Part shown: positions 46,146 to 54,785 of the stretch, piece by piece
How positions within the stretch are numbered: position 1 is the stretch's first letter
Layout: each line of letters opens with the position of its first letter
Assembly (NCBI GenBank): GCA_031255855.1
Contig: JAIRRS010000152.1
Coordinates: 124,001-188,000, forward strand
From: Tannerellaceae bacterium
GTDB taxonomy: Bacteria; Bacteroidota; Bacteroidia; Bacteroidales; Tannerellaceae
DNA: 64,000 nucleotides
Reading direction: 5' to 3'
The notes under the pieces: model-generated
Told to the model about the DNA's origin: nothing
The model's input: only the letters and a program-made list of their open reading frames with translations
The model's database searches: none
Translations under genes and position numbers: made by a program

Positions 46146-47864
46146 ATGAAAAAAATATTATTTTTTACAGTGGCAGCTTTAATGTTTATGGGCTGCGAAA
46201 GTTTTCTGGATACGGAAAACCTGACGAAGAAAGATACGACGAATTTCCCTTCTACCTTCGAGGATGCCAATCAAATGGTTACGGGTATCTATTCTACTTT
46301 AAGTATGGCAATTTCGAATCCTCAGACAAGTTATTTTTATGCGGCGGAGCTGGCTGCGGACGATCGTTTTGGCGGAGGGGGCGAAAATGATAAACTCATG
46401 CAGGCGATAGATAAATTGATGAATTCGGAACCTGATATGTTTAAAACATTCTGGGAAGCCCGCTATAGAGGATTATTCAGAGCCAATATGGCATTGGAAA
46501 CATTAGACAATTGCGAGGTAGATGTTGCCACGTTGAACAAATATAAAGGGGAAGCCTATTTCCTCCGTGCTTATTTCTTGCATGAATTAGCTGAAATGTT
46601 TGGTGAAGTGCCATTGGTATTATCAACAGAACCTCTTAATATTCCCAAAACGAATATCGATTTAATATATGGACAGATCGCTTACGATTTGCAACAAGCA
46701 ATTAGTTTATTACCGGCAGTTAAATATAATACGATAGAGTCGGGCCATGCAACCAAATGGGCGGCTGAGGCTCTTATGGCTCGTGTATTCTTATTTTATA
46801 CGGGCTTTTACAATAAGTCGGATTTTCCGTTAGGGGATGGGACAGGCGAAGCCAATTCGGGAACAGTAACGAAGCAACAAGTAATCGATTGGGTGGATGA
46901 TTGTATAGCGAATAGCGGACACAATTTAATAGATGACTACCGCCGTATATGGGCTTATTCCAATCAATTTACAGCTCCCGAATATGAATTTGTGAAAGAT
47001 TTGGCGGATGCCGGTAAAACCTGGATAGTAGATGGCAACATGAATATGGAACATGTATTTGTAGTGAAATGTTCGAAAATGGCCGACTGGGGTACCATTA
47101 CGGGTTATTCAAATCAATATTTGATTCACTTTGGACTTCGTGCCGATAACGGCGGCGAAGATACATTCCCGTTTGGCGTAGGTTGGGGCGCGGGTCCTGT
47201 CAATCCAACCCTTTGGGCCGACTGGGAAAAAGCAGAACCCAATGATATACGCCGTAAAGCTTCCATTCTGAGTGTGGAAGATGAAACGAAGAACTTTATC
47301 CTCGGCGCCGACAAACAAATGGAAGAAGCCGGTTTCTGGCAAAAGAAATTCTTGACAGTCCGTGCTCATGATGCTGATGGAAATTTGAAGAATACATTTG
47401 CGACTCTGCAATGGGGCCGGGAAGATGATAATTTTCAATTGGGCCATGTACAAGATCATATCGTCATTCGTTTTGCCGATGTATTATTAATGCAATCCGA
47501 ATTGAAAGGAGACGCCGAAGGGATGAATAAAGTTCGAATCCGTGCCGGATTATCTGCTAAAGGGTATTCCCTGGATGCGTTAAAGAATGAACGGCGTTTT
47601 GAATTAGCCTTTGAAGGACGCCGATGGGCGGATATTCGGCGGTGGGGAGACGCCGCAATACTTTTAGCCCGGCAAGAAGGAGTAACTGTTTATAACAGAG
47701 GTTTACCGGATGTAATGAAAGCTTTTGGCGGCGGCTATACCAAACGTTACCAAGAGACAAATGGATTTTTCCCAATCCCTCTCTCTGAAATTGATTTGTC
47801 GGAAGGTATATTGGAACAAAATGCCGGTTGGGGAATCGCGACTGCGGAATTTCCCGGTTGGTAA
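46146..47864 (+). CDS. SusD/RagB-family lipoprotein (locus 2)
   Basis: A surface lipoprotein of 572 residues with lipidated Cys17 (AALMFMGC). The TPR-rich N-terminal half has EAYFLRAYFLHELAEMFGEVPLV; the C-terminal part has LKNERRFELAFEGRRWADIRRWG and IPLSEIDLSEGILEQN, standard SusD segments. It forms the lid of the SusC-2 barrel and binds its ligand. It is followed 34 bases later by an accessory lipoprotein. Confidence 0.94.
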   Translation: MKKILFFTVAALMFMGCESFLDTENLTKKDTTNFPSTFEDANQMVTGIYSTLSMAISNPQTSYFYAAELAADDRFGGGGENDKLMQAIDKLMNSEPDMFKTFWEARYRGLFRANMALETLDNCEVDVATLNKYKGEAYFLRAYFLHELAEMFGEVPLVLSTEPLNIPKTNIDLIYGQIAYDLQQAISLLPAVKYNTIESGHATKWAAEALMARVFLFYTGFYNKSDFPLGDGTGEANSGTVTKQQVIDWVDDCIANSGHNLIDDYRRIWAYSNQFTAPEYEFVKDLADAGKTWIVDGNMNMEHVFVVKCSKMADWGTITGYSNQYLIHFGLRADNGGEDTFPFGVGWGAGPVNPTLWADWEKAEPNDIRRKASILSVEDETKNFILGADKQMEEAGFWQKKFLTVRAHDADGNLKNTFATLQWGREDDNFQLGHVQDHIVIRFADVLLMQSELKGDAEGMNKVRIRAGLSAKGYSLDALKNERRFELAFEGRRWADIRRWGDAAILLARQEGVTVYNRGLPDVMKAFGGGYTKRYQETNGFFPIPLSEIDLSEGILEQNAGWGIATAEFPGW

Positions 47865-47898
47865 TGGAATAAAAGTTTAATGTAAAAAATCAAACAAT

Positions 47899-49224
47899 AT
47901 GAATAAATCGATCATATATTCTATTTTGATGGGATTGTTACTGTTCGTAAGTTGCGACCCGATTGAAAATAGAGATAAAATGACAGGCGCCATTACTGCC
48001 GAACAACTGGATGTAACAGCGACTCCTCTTGTAGTGGATGGCATAAGATCCAATAAAATTATATTGGAAAACCACAGTCCTATATTATCGCAATGGGATT
48101 ACGGAATGGGAACGACCAACAAAGCCTATGATGAAGTTTTAGTCTCTGCCGTAGGTGATATGGTGATTAAATTTTCCGGTCGTAACGGAGATGGGACAAC
48201 GATTACAAAAGACCTTCTTGTAAATGTGGAATCCATTGTATTCGAAGTAGTAGGAATGGATAAATTCATTGGTGATGGTTCCAAAACATGGGTTTGGGAT
48301 GAATGGACGAATGAACGCGGATTTGATGGTCCGGGTGTCTACCCGTATGGTATAGGTGGTTCTGTTGCGGATAAATCGCCAGCTTGGTGGGGACTTAAAT
48401 ACGGAACATTTGATGAAAACGACGCTACAATGACTTTTGCCTTAGACGGCGGCGCCATCTTTACTAAAACATTGGGCGACGGCACACAGCAAAAAGGTAC
48501 GTTCTCATTTAATATGAGCAAGAAAATTGCAGACTGGTCTCAAGGTATCCTCACGTTAAAAGGAGCAACCATCCCTTATCCGAAATCCATGAACAATGGA
48601 GGGGGAGACGCGTATGAATTTTATATCCTCGTGCTGGAAGACGACCAACTGGTATTGTCTACTGTGACAGGTAATGAAATACGTGATGACGTTGGACCAT
48701 GGAGCCATGAAGTAAATATCTGGATGTTCCGTCCGGAAGGTTATACCTCTTTCGATGGTTCTGCTCAAACCGAATTATTGACCGGCGGGACAGAAAAAAC
48801 CTGGACATGGACAGGAGGAGACGCTTGGGGCAACAATGCGGTTGATGCCAGCGGACCCGGATGGTGGATCGTACGAACCGCCGATGTCGACGGCCAAGCT
48901 CCCGGCGACGGGCAAGGCGCAACAATGGTATTCAGTAGCGATGGAAAGATGGTTAAGAATAAGAATACCGGCGAATCAATAGAAGGTAGCTTTAGTATAG
49001 GCGCTCCTGTTTCAGAAAAATGGACTATTGGGACACTTAAAACGAAAGATGTAACCGTTCTTTGCGGTGTTGCCGGAAATTTTGCGGATGAAGGCTATGA
49101 GGATGGGAAAATGCCCGTATATCAATATGGCATCATTGAGCTTTCCGAAACGAAAATGGTGTTAGGCTTTAATAATCCGAACGGCTCTGAAGGCTGGTAT
49201 TGGATATTTGGAGCACAGGAATAA
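47899..49224 (+). CDS. Surface lipoprotein with a duplicated lipocalin-like domain
   Basis: A 441-residue lipoprotein (lipidated Cys19, LLFVSC). Residues 30-115 resemble an Ig/PKD-like spacer (VTATPLVVDGIRSNKIILENHSP). Then come two copies of a beta-rich domain of about 150 residues, each opening with a KTWVWD/KTWTWT motif (about 125 and 295), a conserved PAWWGL/PGWWIV segment, an ATM-F glycine stretch and a KxWSxGILTLKG or KWTIGTLKTKD strand. This fits the extra surface lipoprotein often third in SusCD loci, probably a ligand-binding protein. The exact family is not certain. A terminator follows. Confidence 0.72.
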   Translation: MNKSIIYSILMGLLLFVSCDPIENRDKMTGAITAEQLDVTATPLVVDGIRSNKIILENHSPILSQWDYGMGTTNKAYDEVLVSAVGDMVIKFSGRNGDGTTITKDLLVNVESIVFEVVGMDKFIGDGSKTWVWDEWTNERGFDGPGVYPYGIGGSVADKSPAWWGLKYGTFDENDATMTFALDGGAIFTKTLGDGTQQKGTFSFNMSKKIADWSQGILTLKGATIPYPKSMNNGGGDAYEFYILVLEDDQLVLSTVTGNEIRDDVGPWSHEVNIWMFRPEGYTSFDGSAQTELLTGGTEKTWTWTGGDAWGNNAVDASGPGWWIVRTADVDGQAPGDGQGATMVFSSDGKMVKNKNTGESIEGSFSIGAPVSEKWTIGTLKTKDVTVLCGVAGNFADEGYEDGKMPVYQYGIIELSETKMVLGFNNPNGSEGWYWIFGAQE

Positions 49225-49244
49225 GAGTTGTACAGGTTAATAAA

Positions 49245-49284
49245 AACACGGCAATGTCTTTTGAAGAATATTGTCGTGTTTTTT
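49245..49284 (+). terminator. Terminator between the SusCD-2 trio and the downstream genes
   Basis: 11-bp stem (49245-49255 with 49270-49280, one G-U pair), then TTTTTAT. It splits locus 2 into a susC-susD-lipoprotein unit and a second unit beginning 26 bases later, or reduces readthrough. Confidence 0.75.
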
Positions 49285-49309
49285 ATAAATAAATGAAAAT
49301 GGATGTTAT

Positions 49310-49924
49310 ATGAAAAAAAGCTTGTTTTTAGTTTCAATCTTGCTTTTCGTTGGTTGCAATGATAAAAACAACTATATGGAAATCAATGGTGAACTCCGTA
49401 CGGATAAAGGCTTTAATGATGAAGTGATTTACCTGCTTCCGGTGGGCGGCAATAATACTTCGTCGGCCAACAAAGATTCGGCTATTGTGAAAGATGGACG
49501 GTTTGCGATCCGGCGGAAGGCGGATTCTGCTTATATAGCCATGCTCCGTACTAAAAACCCCTTGCAATCTTATTTTCTTCAACCTCTATTGGTCGCTATC
49601 GAACCGGGGACATTGGAAGTGAGGCTTGATTCGGTGAGCTATTCGAACGGAACGCCTTTGAATAATAGATTACAAACGTGGAAAGAAAAAAAGAGCTCTT
49701 TTGATTATGAAGAATACCGTTTGCGCCAACTTTTCCGTAAAGCGGAAGATTCGGAAAAAGCAGTATTGGAAGCACAATTGGCTCAGAATGGTAAGGAATA
49801 TTCCGAATATAATTTTAACTTTGTAAGAGAGAATAAGGATAATCCGGTTGGCCGGTTTATATATAGTATGACTAAATTCCTGTTCACTGAAGAACAAAGA
49901 AAAACATTAGACATGCCTGAATGA
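49310..49924 (+). CDS. DUF4369-type lipoprotein
   Basis: A 204-residue lipoprotein (lipidated Cys16, ILLFVGC). The body has the DUF4369 style of beta strands (MEINGELRTDKGFNDEVIYLLPVGG; DSAIVKDGRFAIRRKADSAYIAML) and an Arg/Lys/Glu-rich helical end. DUF4369 domains usually form the N-terminal part of periplasmic thioredoxin-fold proteins; here no CxxC thioredoxin domain follows, so it is the stand-alone form. Its last four bases overlap the start of the next gene (ATGA), so the two are translationally coupled. Confidence 0.75.
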   Translation: MKKSLFLVSILLFVGCNDKNNYMEINGELRTDKGFNDEVIYLLPVGGNNTSSANKDSAIVKDGRFAIRRKADSAYIAMLRTKNPLQSYFLQPLLVAIEPGTLEVRLDSVSYSNGTPLNNRLQTWKEKKSSFDYEEYRLRQLFRKAEDSEKAVLEAQLAQNGKEYSEYNFNFVRENKDNPVGRFIYSMTKFLFTEEQRKTLDMPE

Positions 49925-51531
49925 CGATAGAGAGAAGAGAAATATGGACACGAATAATTACAGCCTTTGTCTTTGCTGTATGTTGTTTTTCTTTTTTCCA
50001 GTTTCTTCTTCCGTATCATTTATTTTTTAAGGAACAAACACAGTTGTTCCTGTTAACTGCCGAATATTTCATTTCTTATTTCGAAAAGCCAGCCAGCCTG
50101 GCTGCTTATATAGGCGATTTTTTAACCCAATTCTTTTATTTGCGCGGTGGTGGAGCCGTTACGATAACAATCGTATTGTTGGTTGAATGGTGGTTGGTGG
50201 TTGTCCTGTTGGAAAGAACCGGATTGAAAAAGAAGGTTTCATTGCTCGCTTTGATTCCTGTCCTTTTCGACGGCATCCTGCATTGTGAATTGTTTTATTC
50301 CCTTTCCATATCAGTAGCGGTCATTCTTGTCTTGTTTAGCTTTCTTGTATATACCTGGATTCAAAATAAATGGAGGATGTTGGTCTATGGGATTCTAATA
50401 CTTCCTTTGCTTTATGTTATTTCCGGAGCTGTTTTTCTCTTATTTCCCTTGTTGGTAATCATATATGAAATAAACAAACGCAGGGTACGGCCTCTTTATT
50501 GGTTGCTTTTGACAGGAATAGCGGCTGTATTCCCATACCTGATGAAACAAGTTTATTTGCTGACAATTAAACAGGCATATCGCTACCCATTGGCCACCCT
50601 TGGAATGAGAGGGGTGAATTTCACTCGTGAAAAGGTACTGGCTTTGTCGTCGGAAGCCTATTTCGGGAACTGGGAGAGAGTGTATGAGTTGGCCAATGAA
50701 GATAAACTATCCAATTTCGTTGCCACGTATTATGCCAATATCGCTTTATCAAAGCGCAATGAATTGCCCGATAAGCTGTTGGATTATTACCAACCGTTTT
50801 CACAAGGACTGTTTCTGGAAGTTGGCCCCAATTCCAATTGGATCGATATATTTTTCAGCAGTGATGTCTTTTTTCATTTGGGAGATATGAATATGGCGCA
50901 ACATTCGGCTATGTTGGGGAAGATATTCTCTCCGAAACACCGGAGTTCGAGAATGATAAAACGCCTGGCGGAGATTAATTTGGTAAATAACGACTCGACA
51001 GCCACGCGTAAGTATTTGCGAATACTGGAAGCTACCTGGTTTCACCGGAAATGGGCCGTAGAGCATGAGCGGATGCTTACCGGGAAAACGGAAGATTATC
51101 CTTGGCTGAAAGCGAAACGTTCGCAAATTCCGACATACGATGCTTTGCGGTTATCGTCTGATTATCCGGCTGCATTGAATGTTTTGATAGAAAGTAATCC
51201 GGATAATACATATGCGTTGGATTACCTGCTTTGTTTCTATTTGCTTAACAAAGATATCCGTTCGTTTGGCGAGGTGTTTGATAAGTGGTGCAAAGGCAAA
51301 TCATATCGCAAGCCTGACTTATATTATCAGGCATTGCTTATCAAATTGGTGGCATCGCAAGCGACCCAAAAGGAAGTAGCAAGCTATGCTATTCCTGCAA
51401 CTATGATGAATGATTTCTTGGAATATACCCGTATTTATGAACAATCGAACGGGGATTTGGAACAACTGCGCAGACGTTTTGGCGCTACGTATTGGTTTTA
51501 TTATCATTTTGCCCGTATGCAAAAGCAATGA
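49921..51531 (+). CDS. DUF6057-like multi-pass membrane protein, copy 1
   Basis: A 536-residue protein. The N-terminal half has about seven membrane helices; between helix 1 and 2 lies an EQTQLFLLTAEYF segment and then KPASLAAYIGDFLTQFFY. The C-terminal 300 residues are soluble, helical and TPR-like (RMIKRLAEINLVNNDSTATRKYLRILEATWFHRKWA). The gene at 53010 encodes a clear paralogue with the same segments. I recall this family as DUF6057 with no known function. It overlaps both neighbours by four bases (ATGA at each end), so it is part of a tightly coupled operon with a CxxCH lipoprotein. Confidence 0.75.
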   Translation: MTIERREIWTRIITAFVFAVCCFSFFQFLLPYHLFFKEQTQLFLLTAEYFISYFEKPASLAAYIGDFLTQFFYLRGGGAVTITIVLLVEWWLVVVLLERTGLKKKVSLLALIPVLFDGILHCELFYSLSISVAVILVLFSFLVYTWIQNKWRMLVYGILILPLLYVISGAVFLLFPLLVIIYEINKRRVRPLYWLLLTGIAAVFPYLMKQVYLLTIKQAYRYPLATLGMRGVNFTREKVLALSSEAYFGNWERVYELANEDKLSNFVATYYANIALSKRNELPDKLLDYYQPFSQGLFLEVGPNSNWIDIFFSSDVFFHLGDMNMAQHSAMLGKIFSPKHRSSRMIKRLAEINLVNNDSTATRKYLRILEATWFHRKWAVEHERMLTGKTEDYPWLKAKRSQIPTYDALRLSSDYPAALNVLIESNPDNTYALDYLLCFYLLNKDIRSFGEVFDKWCKGKSYRKPDLYYQALLIKLVASQATQKEVASYAIPATMMNDFLEYTRIYEQSNGDLEQLRRRFGATYWFYYHFARMQKQ

Positions 51532-52997
51532 AACACATTAGGATATATATAGTATTAATGATCACTTGCCTGTTAACCTCGGGATGCCGGTTTTCACGGA
51601 ATGTTACTGTGTCGGATGAATTGCCTCCTATTTATCCCGACTACACGAATGTGACCATACCTTATAATATCGCGCCGCTCAATTTCCTGCTGCGTAACAA
51701 ACCGGAAGCTGTGGAAATACGCCTGAAAGGTTCTTCAAAAGAATTATTAATTCGTGATAGTTATAAAGTGCAGTTTGCCCCAAAAACTTGGAAATCATTA
51801 TTAGAAGCGGAAAAAGGACATACGATAACGGTCGGAATAACCGTAAAATCCGGTAAGGAATGGATACAGTATGCCCCCTTCGAATGGCATGTGGTAGCCG
51901 ACAAGATAGACCCATACCTGAGCTACCGTTTGATAGAGCCCGGCTACGAGGTTTGGAATGCCATCCAACTAAGGGAGCGAAACCTGGAGAATTTTGCGGA
52001 GACGGTGGTTGCGGATAATAACCTGACAGAGAATGCGTGCATGAATTGCCATACATACGGAAACCAAGACCCGGCATTATCTTTTTTCCATTTAAGGGGA
52101 GCAAAAGGAGGAACGATATTAAACCGGAACGGACAATTACGGAAGCTTGATACAAAAGCAGGCAATATGACTTCATCGGTGGTTTACGGAAACTTCCATC
52201 CCTCCGGACGGTTTGGCGTATTTTCAACAAATAATATCATTCCGGCATTTCATACCCATCGCAACGAACGGCTGGAAGTATATGATACCGAGTCGGAAAT
52301 TGTGGTTATCGACTTTAACGAAAACCGTGTGATTCCATTCCCTCCTGATACGGTGGAGAGAAAACCATTCCGTACATTCCCTGTCTTTTCGGCTCAAGGA
52401 ACGTCTGTTTATTATTGTGAGGCGCCTTATGTGCCGTTGCCGGATAGTATACATTCCCTGATGTATAGTTTATGCAGGATTGATTTCGACCCGTCTGCTT
52501 GTACGTTCGGAAACAGGGTAGATACGTTGTTCGATGCTTTTGAAACCGGTAAATCAGTATGTCACCTTAAAACATCACCCGACGGGAAATATATCATGTA
52601 TACCGTTGCCGATTATGGCACATTCCCTATCTGGCGCCGAGAGACTGATTTGGAGATGATTGACCTGGAAAGCGGAGAAATAAACCACTTGGAAGCGGTA
52701 AATGCCGGTTGCTCGGATACATACCATAGTTGGTCGTCCGGTAGCCGTTGGTTTGTTTTTGCCAGTAAACGAGACGACGGAATCTATGGCAAACCTTATT
52801 TCAGTTATATCGACTCTTTAGGTGTGGCGCATAAACCGTTTGTTTTACCCCAACGCGACCCGGCCTTTTATGATTATACTCTCAAATCATATAATATACC
52901 TGAGTTGTCAAAAGGGAAGTTGCCTTTTACGGCACGTGATATTGAACGTATTTATTACGGAATGGATGCCGAAAAATTGGAATTCGCTGGGAAATAA
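51528..52997 (+). CDS. Lipoprotein with CxxCH haem motif and TolB-like propeller, copy 1
   Basis: A 489-residue lipoprotein (lipidated Cys20, LLTSGC). The N-terminal part is beta-rich (YPDYTNVTIPYNIAPLNF). Cys171-Met-Asn-Cys174-His175 is a c-type haem attachment motif. The C-terminal half has repeated beta-propeller blades (TSPDGKYIMYTVADYG; YHSWSSGSRWFVFASKRDDG) like TolB/WD40-type proteins. It should sit in the periplasm or outer membrane and could transfer electrons if haem is attached. The start is fixed by an ATGA overlap with the upstream gene. The paralogue at 54786 shares order and motifs. Confidence 0.75.
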   Translation: MKHIRIYIVLMITCLLTSGCRFSRNVTVSDELPPIYPDYTNVTIPYNIAPLNFLLRNKPEAVEIRLKGSSKELLIRDSYKVQFAPKTWKSLLEAEKGHTITVGITVKSGKEWIQYAPFEWHVVADKIDPYLSYRLIEPGYEVWNAIQLRERNLENFAETVVADNNLTENACMNCHTYGNQDPALSFFHLRGAKGGTILNRNGQLRKLDTKAGNMTSSVVYGNFHPSGRFGVFSTNNIIPAFHTHRNERLEVYDTESEIVVIDFNENRVIPFPPDTVERKPFRTFPVFSAQGTSVYYCEAPYVPLPDSIHSLMYSLCRIDFDPSACTFGNRVDTLFDAFETGKSVCHLKTSPDGKYIMYTVADYGTFPIWRRETDLEMIDLESGEINHLEAVNAGCSDTYHSWSSGSRWFVFASKRDDGIYGKPYFSYIDSLGVAHKPFVLPQRDPAFYDYTLKSYNIPELSKGKLPFTARDIERIYYGMDAEKLEFAGK

Positions 52998-53009
52998 TTA
53001 CGTTGTCAT

Positions 53010-54776
53010 ATGAATAAACAAATACAATATACCGGCTTGGCGTTAAACATGTTGTTTGGATTATGCGTCTTTCTTTTCCTGGGATATTTTTACCGGTACC
53101 ATCTTGTTTATCAGGAGCAGTTTCAAATGTTTTTGTTTACCTCTGATTATCTGGCGGAAACCACCCATAAGCCGGGAGGTTTTGCCGACTATGCCGGACG
53201 TTTCTTTACTCAGTTTTATTATATACCTTGGTTGGGAGCTTTATTTATCGCGCTGTTGTTGATGCTCATTCAAAGGCAATTACTCAAGATAGCAGACAAT
53301 TTCGGAAAGAAACCGGCCTTTATGCCGCTTACATTTATTCCCTCTCTTTTTTATTGGATATTGTTATGCGAAGAACATTATATGTTGGCAGGCGTAATAT
53401 CGTTGGTTATGGCATTAATGGCGATGCAGGTATATATGCAAATCGATTCGAAAAGATTGCGGATAGTATATGCCCTGCTAATGTTACCCATGCTGTATTG
53501 GTTGGCTGGTGGTACGTATGTCGTATTCGCCATATTGTGTATATTATTGGAGATAAATGCAAAAGAAATTACCCGAATGGATATCCTTTTGTATACCATT
53601 GGATGCTTAGTGTTGATAATTGCTCTTCCGTTGCTTGCCAGAGGAATATGGGGTCAATATCCTTTATCTAAATTGTGGTCAGGAGCAAACTATTATCGTT
53701 ACCAAACGATATTCCCTTCTACCATATTATTGTTGTGGGGTACTGTAATCCTGGTTCCTGTTTTGTTCCGTTATCTTCCCTCTTTTACAAGGCCTGGAAC
53801 GAAATGGATTTGGACAGGCGCGTTAATCATGGCGTTAGGCTTCCTTACGAATAAAGGGATTATCCGGATGGCCGACTGGCAAAAGGAAGAGATAATGACC
53901 TACGATTATTATATACGTAAACAACAATGGGATGAAGTTATCCGGATGGCAAACCAGAAAACCCCGATGTCGCCATTGTCTGTGTCATTCCTTAATCTGG
54001 CTTTATGCAAACAAGGGTTGATGTCCGACCAAATGTTCCGTTATTTTCAAAATGGGCCGGAAGGTTTGATGCCCTCTTTTGTCCGGGATTTCACCATGCC
54101 GATGATGGCCGGTGAGGTTTATTATCATCTGGGTTTTGTTAATACAGCCCAACGATTTGCTTTTGAGGCGATGGAGGCTATCCCCGACTTCCAGAAAAGT
54201 TCGCGCGCTGTTAAGCGGTTGGCCGAGACCAACCTGGTTAACGGCGAATATGTTGTGGCTGGAAAATATCTGCGTATGCTCCAACATACCTTATATTATA
54301 GGGATTGGGCAAACAAAACATGGACTGTTTTAAGGGATGAAAAGAAAATAGAAGCCAATCCGGAGTGGAGCCACTTACGCAGGTATCGCACCCAAACAGA
54401 TTTTTTATTTAGTGAACAAGAAAAAGAACAGATGCTGGGTGTTCTACTGCAACAAGATTTTACAAACCGGATGGCATATGAATATTTGATGGCGTATTGC
54501 TTGTTGACCAAAGATTTACAGCATTTCTTCAGCTATTATCCGTTGGGAAAGGAGATTGCCGGCCAACAAATCCCTCTTAGCTATCAGGAAGCATTAATCT
54601 ATATATGGGGATTGTCCAACAATGACCCGACAACCATTCCTTATCCGGTAAGCGCCGACGTAAAACGAAGGGTTCAGGAATATGGACGCGTTTATACGAA
54701 CTACCAAAATTCCGAACCTATGTTGAAGAATCAATTCTCGGATACATACTGGTATTATTTGCATTTCAGAAAATGA
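53010..54776 (+). CDS. DUF6057-like multi-pass membrane protein, copy 2
   Basis: A 588-residue paralogue of the protein at 49921. The shared segments are EQFQMFLFTSDYL, KPGGFADYAGRFFTQFYY, a helix cluster of about eight to nine membrane spans, and a TPR-like C-terminal part (SSRAVKRLAETNLVNGEYVVAGKYLRMLQHTLYYRDWA). The two are clearly diverged, so the duplication is old or each copy is specialised. It starts 12 bases after the first CxxCH gene. No function is known; a membrane anchor or assembly role for the partner lipoprotein is a guess. Confidence 0.75.
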   Translation: MNKQIQYTGLALNMLFGLCVFLFLGYFYRYHLVYQEQFQMFLFTSDYLAETTHKPGGFADYAGRFFTQFYYIPWLGALFIALLLMLIQRQLLKIADNFGKKPAFMPLTFIPSLFYWILLCEEHYMLAGVISLVMALMAMQVYMQIDSKRLRIVYALLMLPMLYWLAGGTYVVFAILCILLEINAKEITRMDILLYTIGCLVLIIALPLLARGIWGQYPLSKLWSGANYYRYQTIFPSTILLLWGTVILVPVLFRYLPSFTRPGTKWIWTGALIMALGFLTNKGIIRMADWQKEEIMTYDYYIRKQQWDEVIRMANQKTPMSPLSVSFLNLALCKQGLMSDQMFRYFQNGPEGLMPSFVRDFTMPMMAGEVYYHLGFVNTAQRFAFEAMEAIPDFQKSSRAVKRLAETNLVNGEYVVAGKYLRMLQHTLYYRDWANKTWTVLRDEKKIEANPEWSHLRRYRTQTDFLFSEQEKEQMLGVLLQQDFTNRMAYEYLMAYCLLTKDLQHFFSYYPLGKEIAGQQIPLSYQEALIYIWGLSNNDPTTIPYPVSADVKRRVQEYGRVYTNYQNSEPMLKNQFSDTYWYYLHFRK

Positions 54777-54785
54777 ATCAGACAT

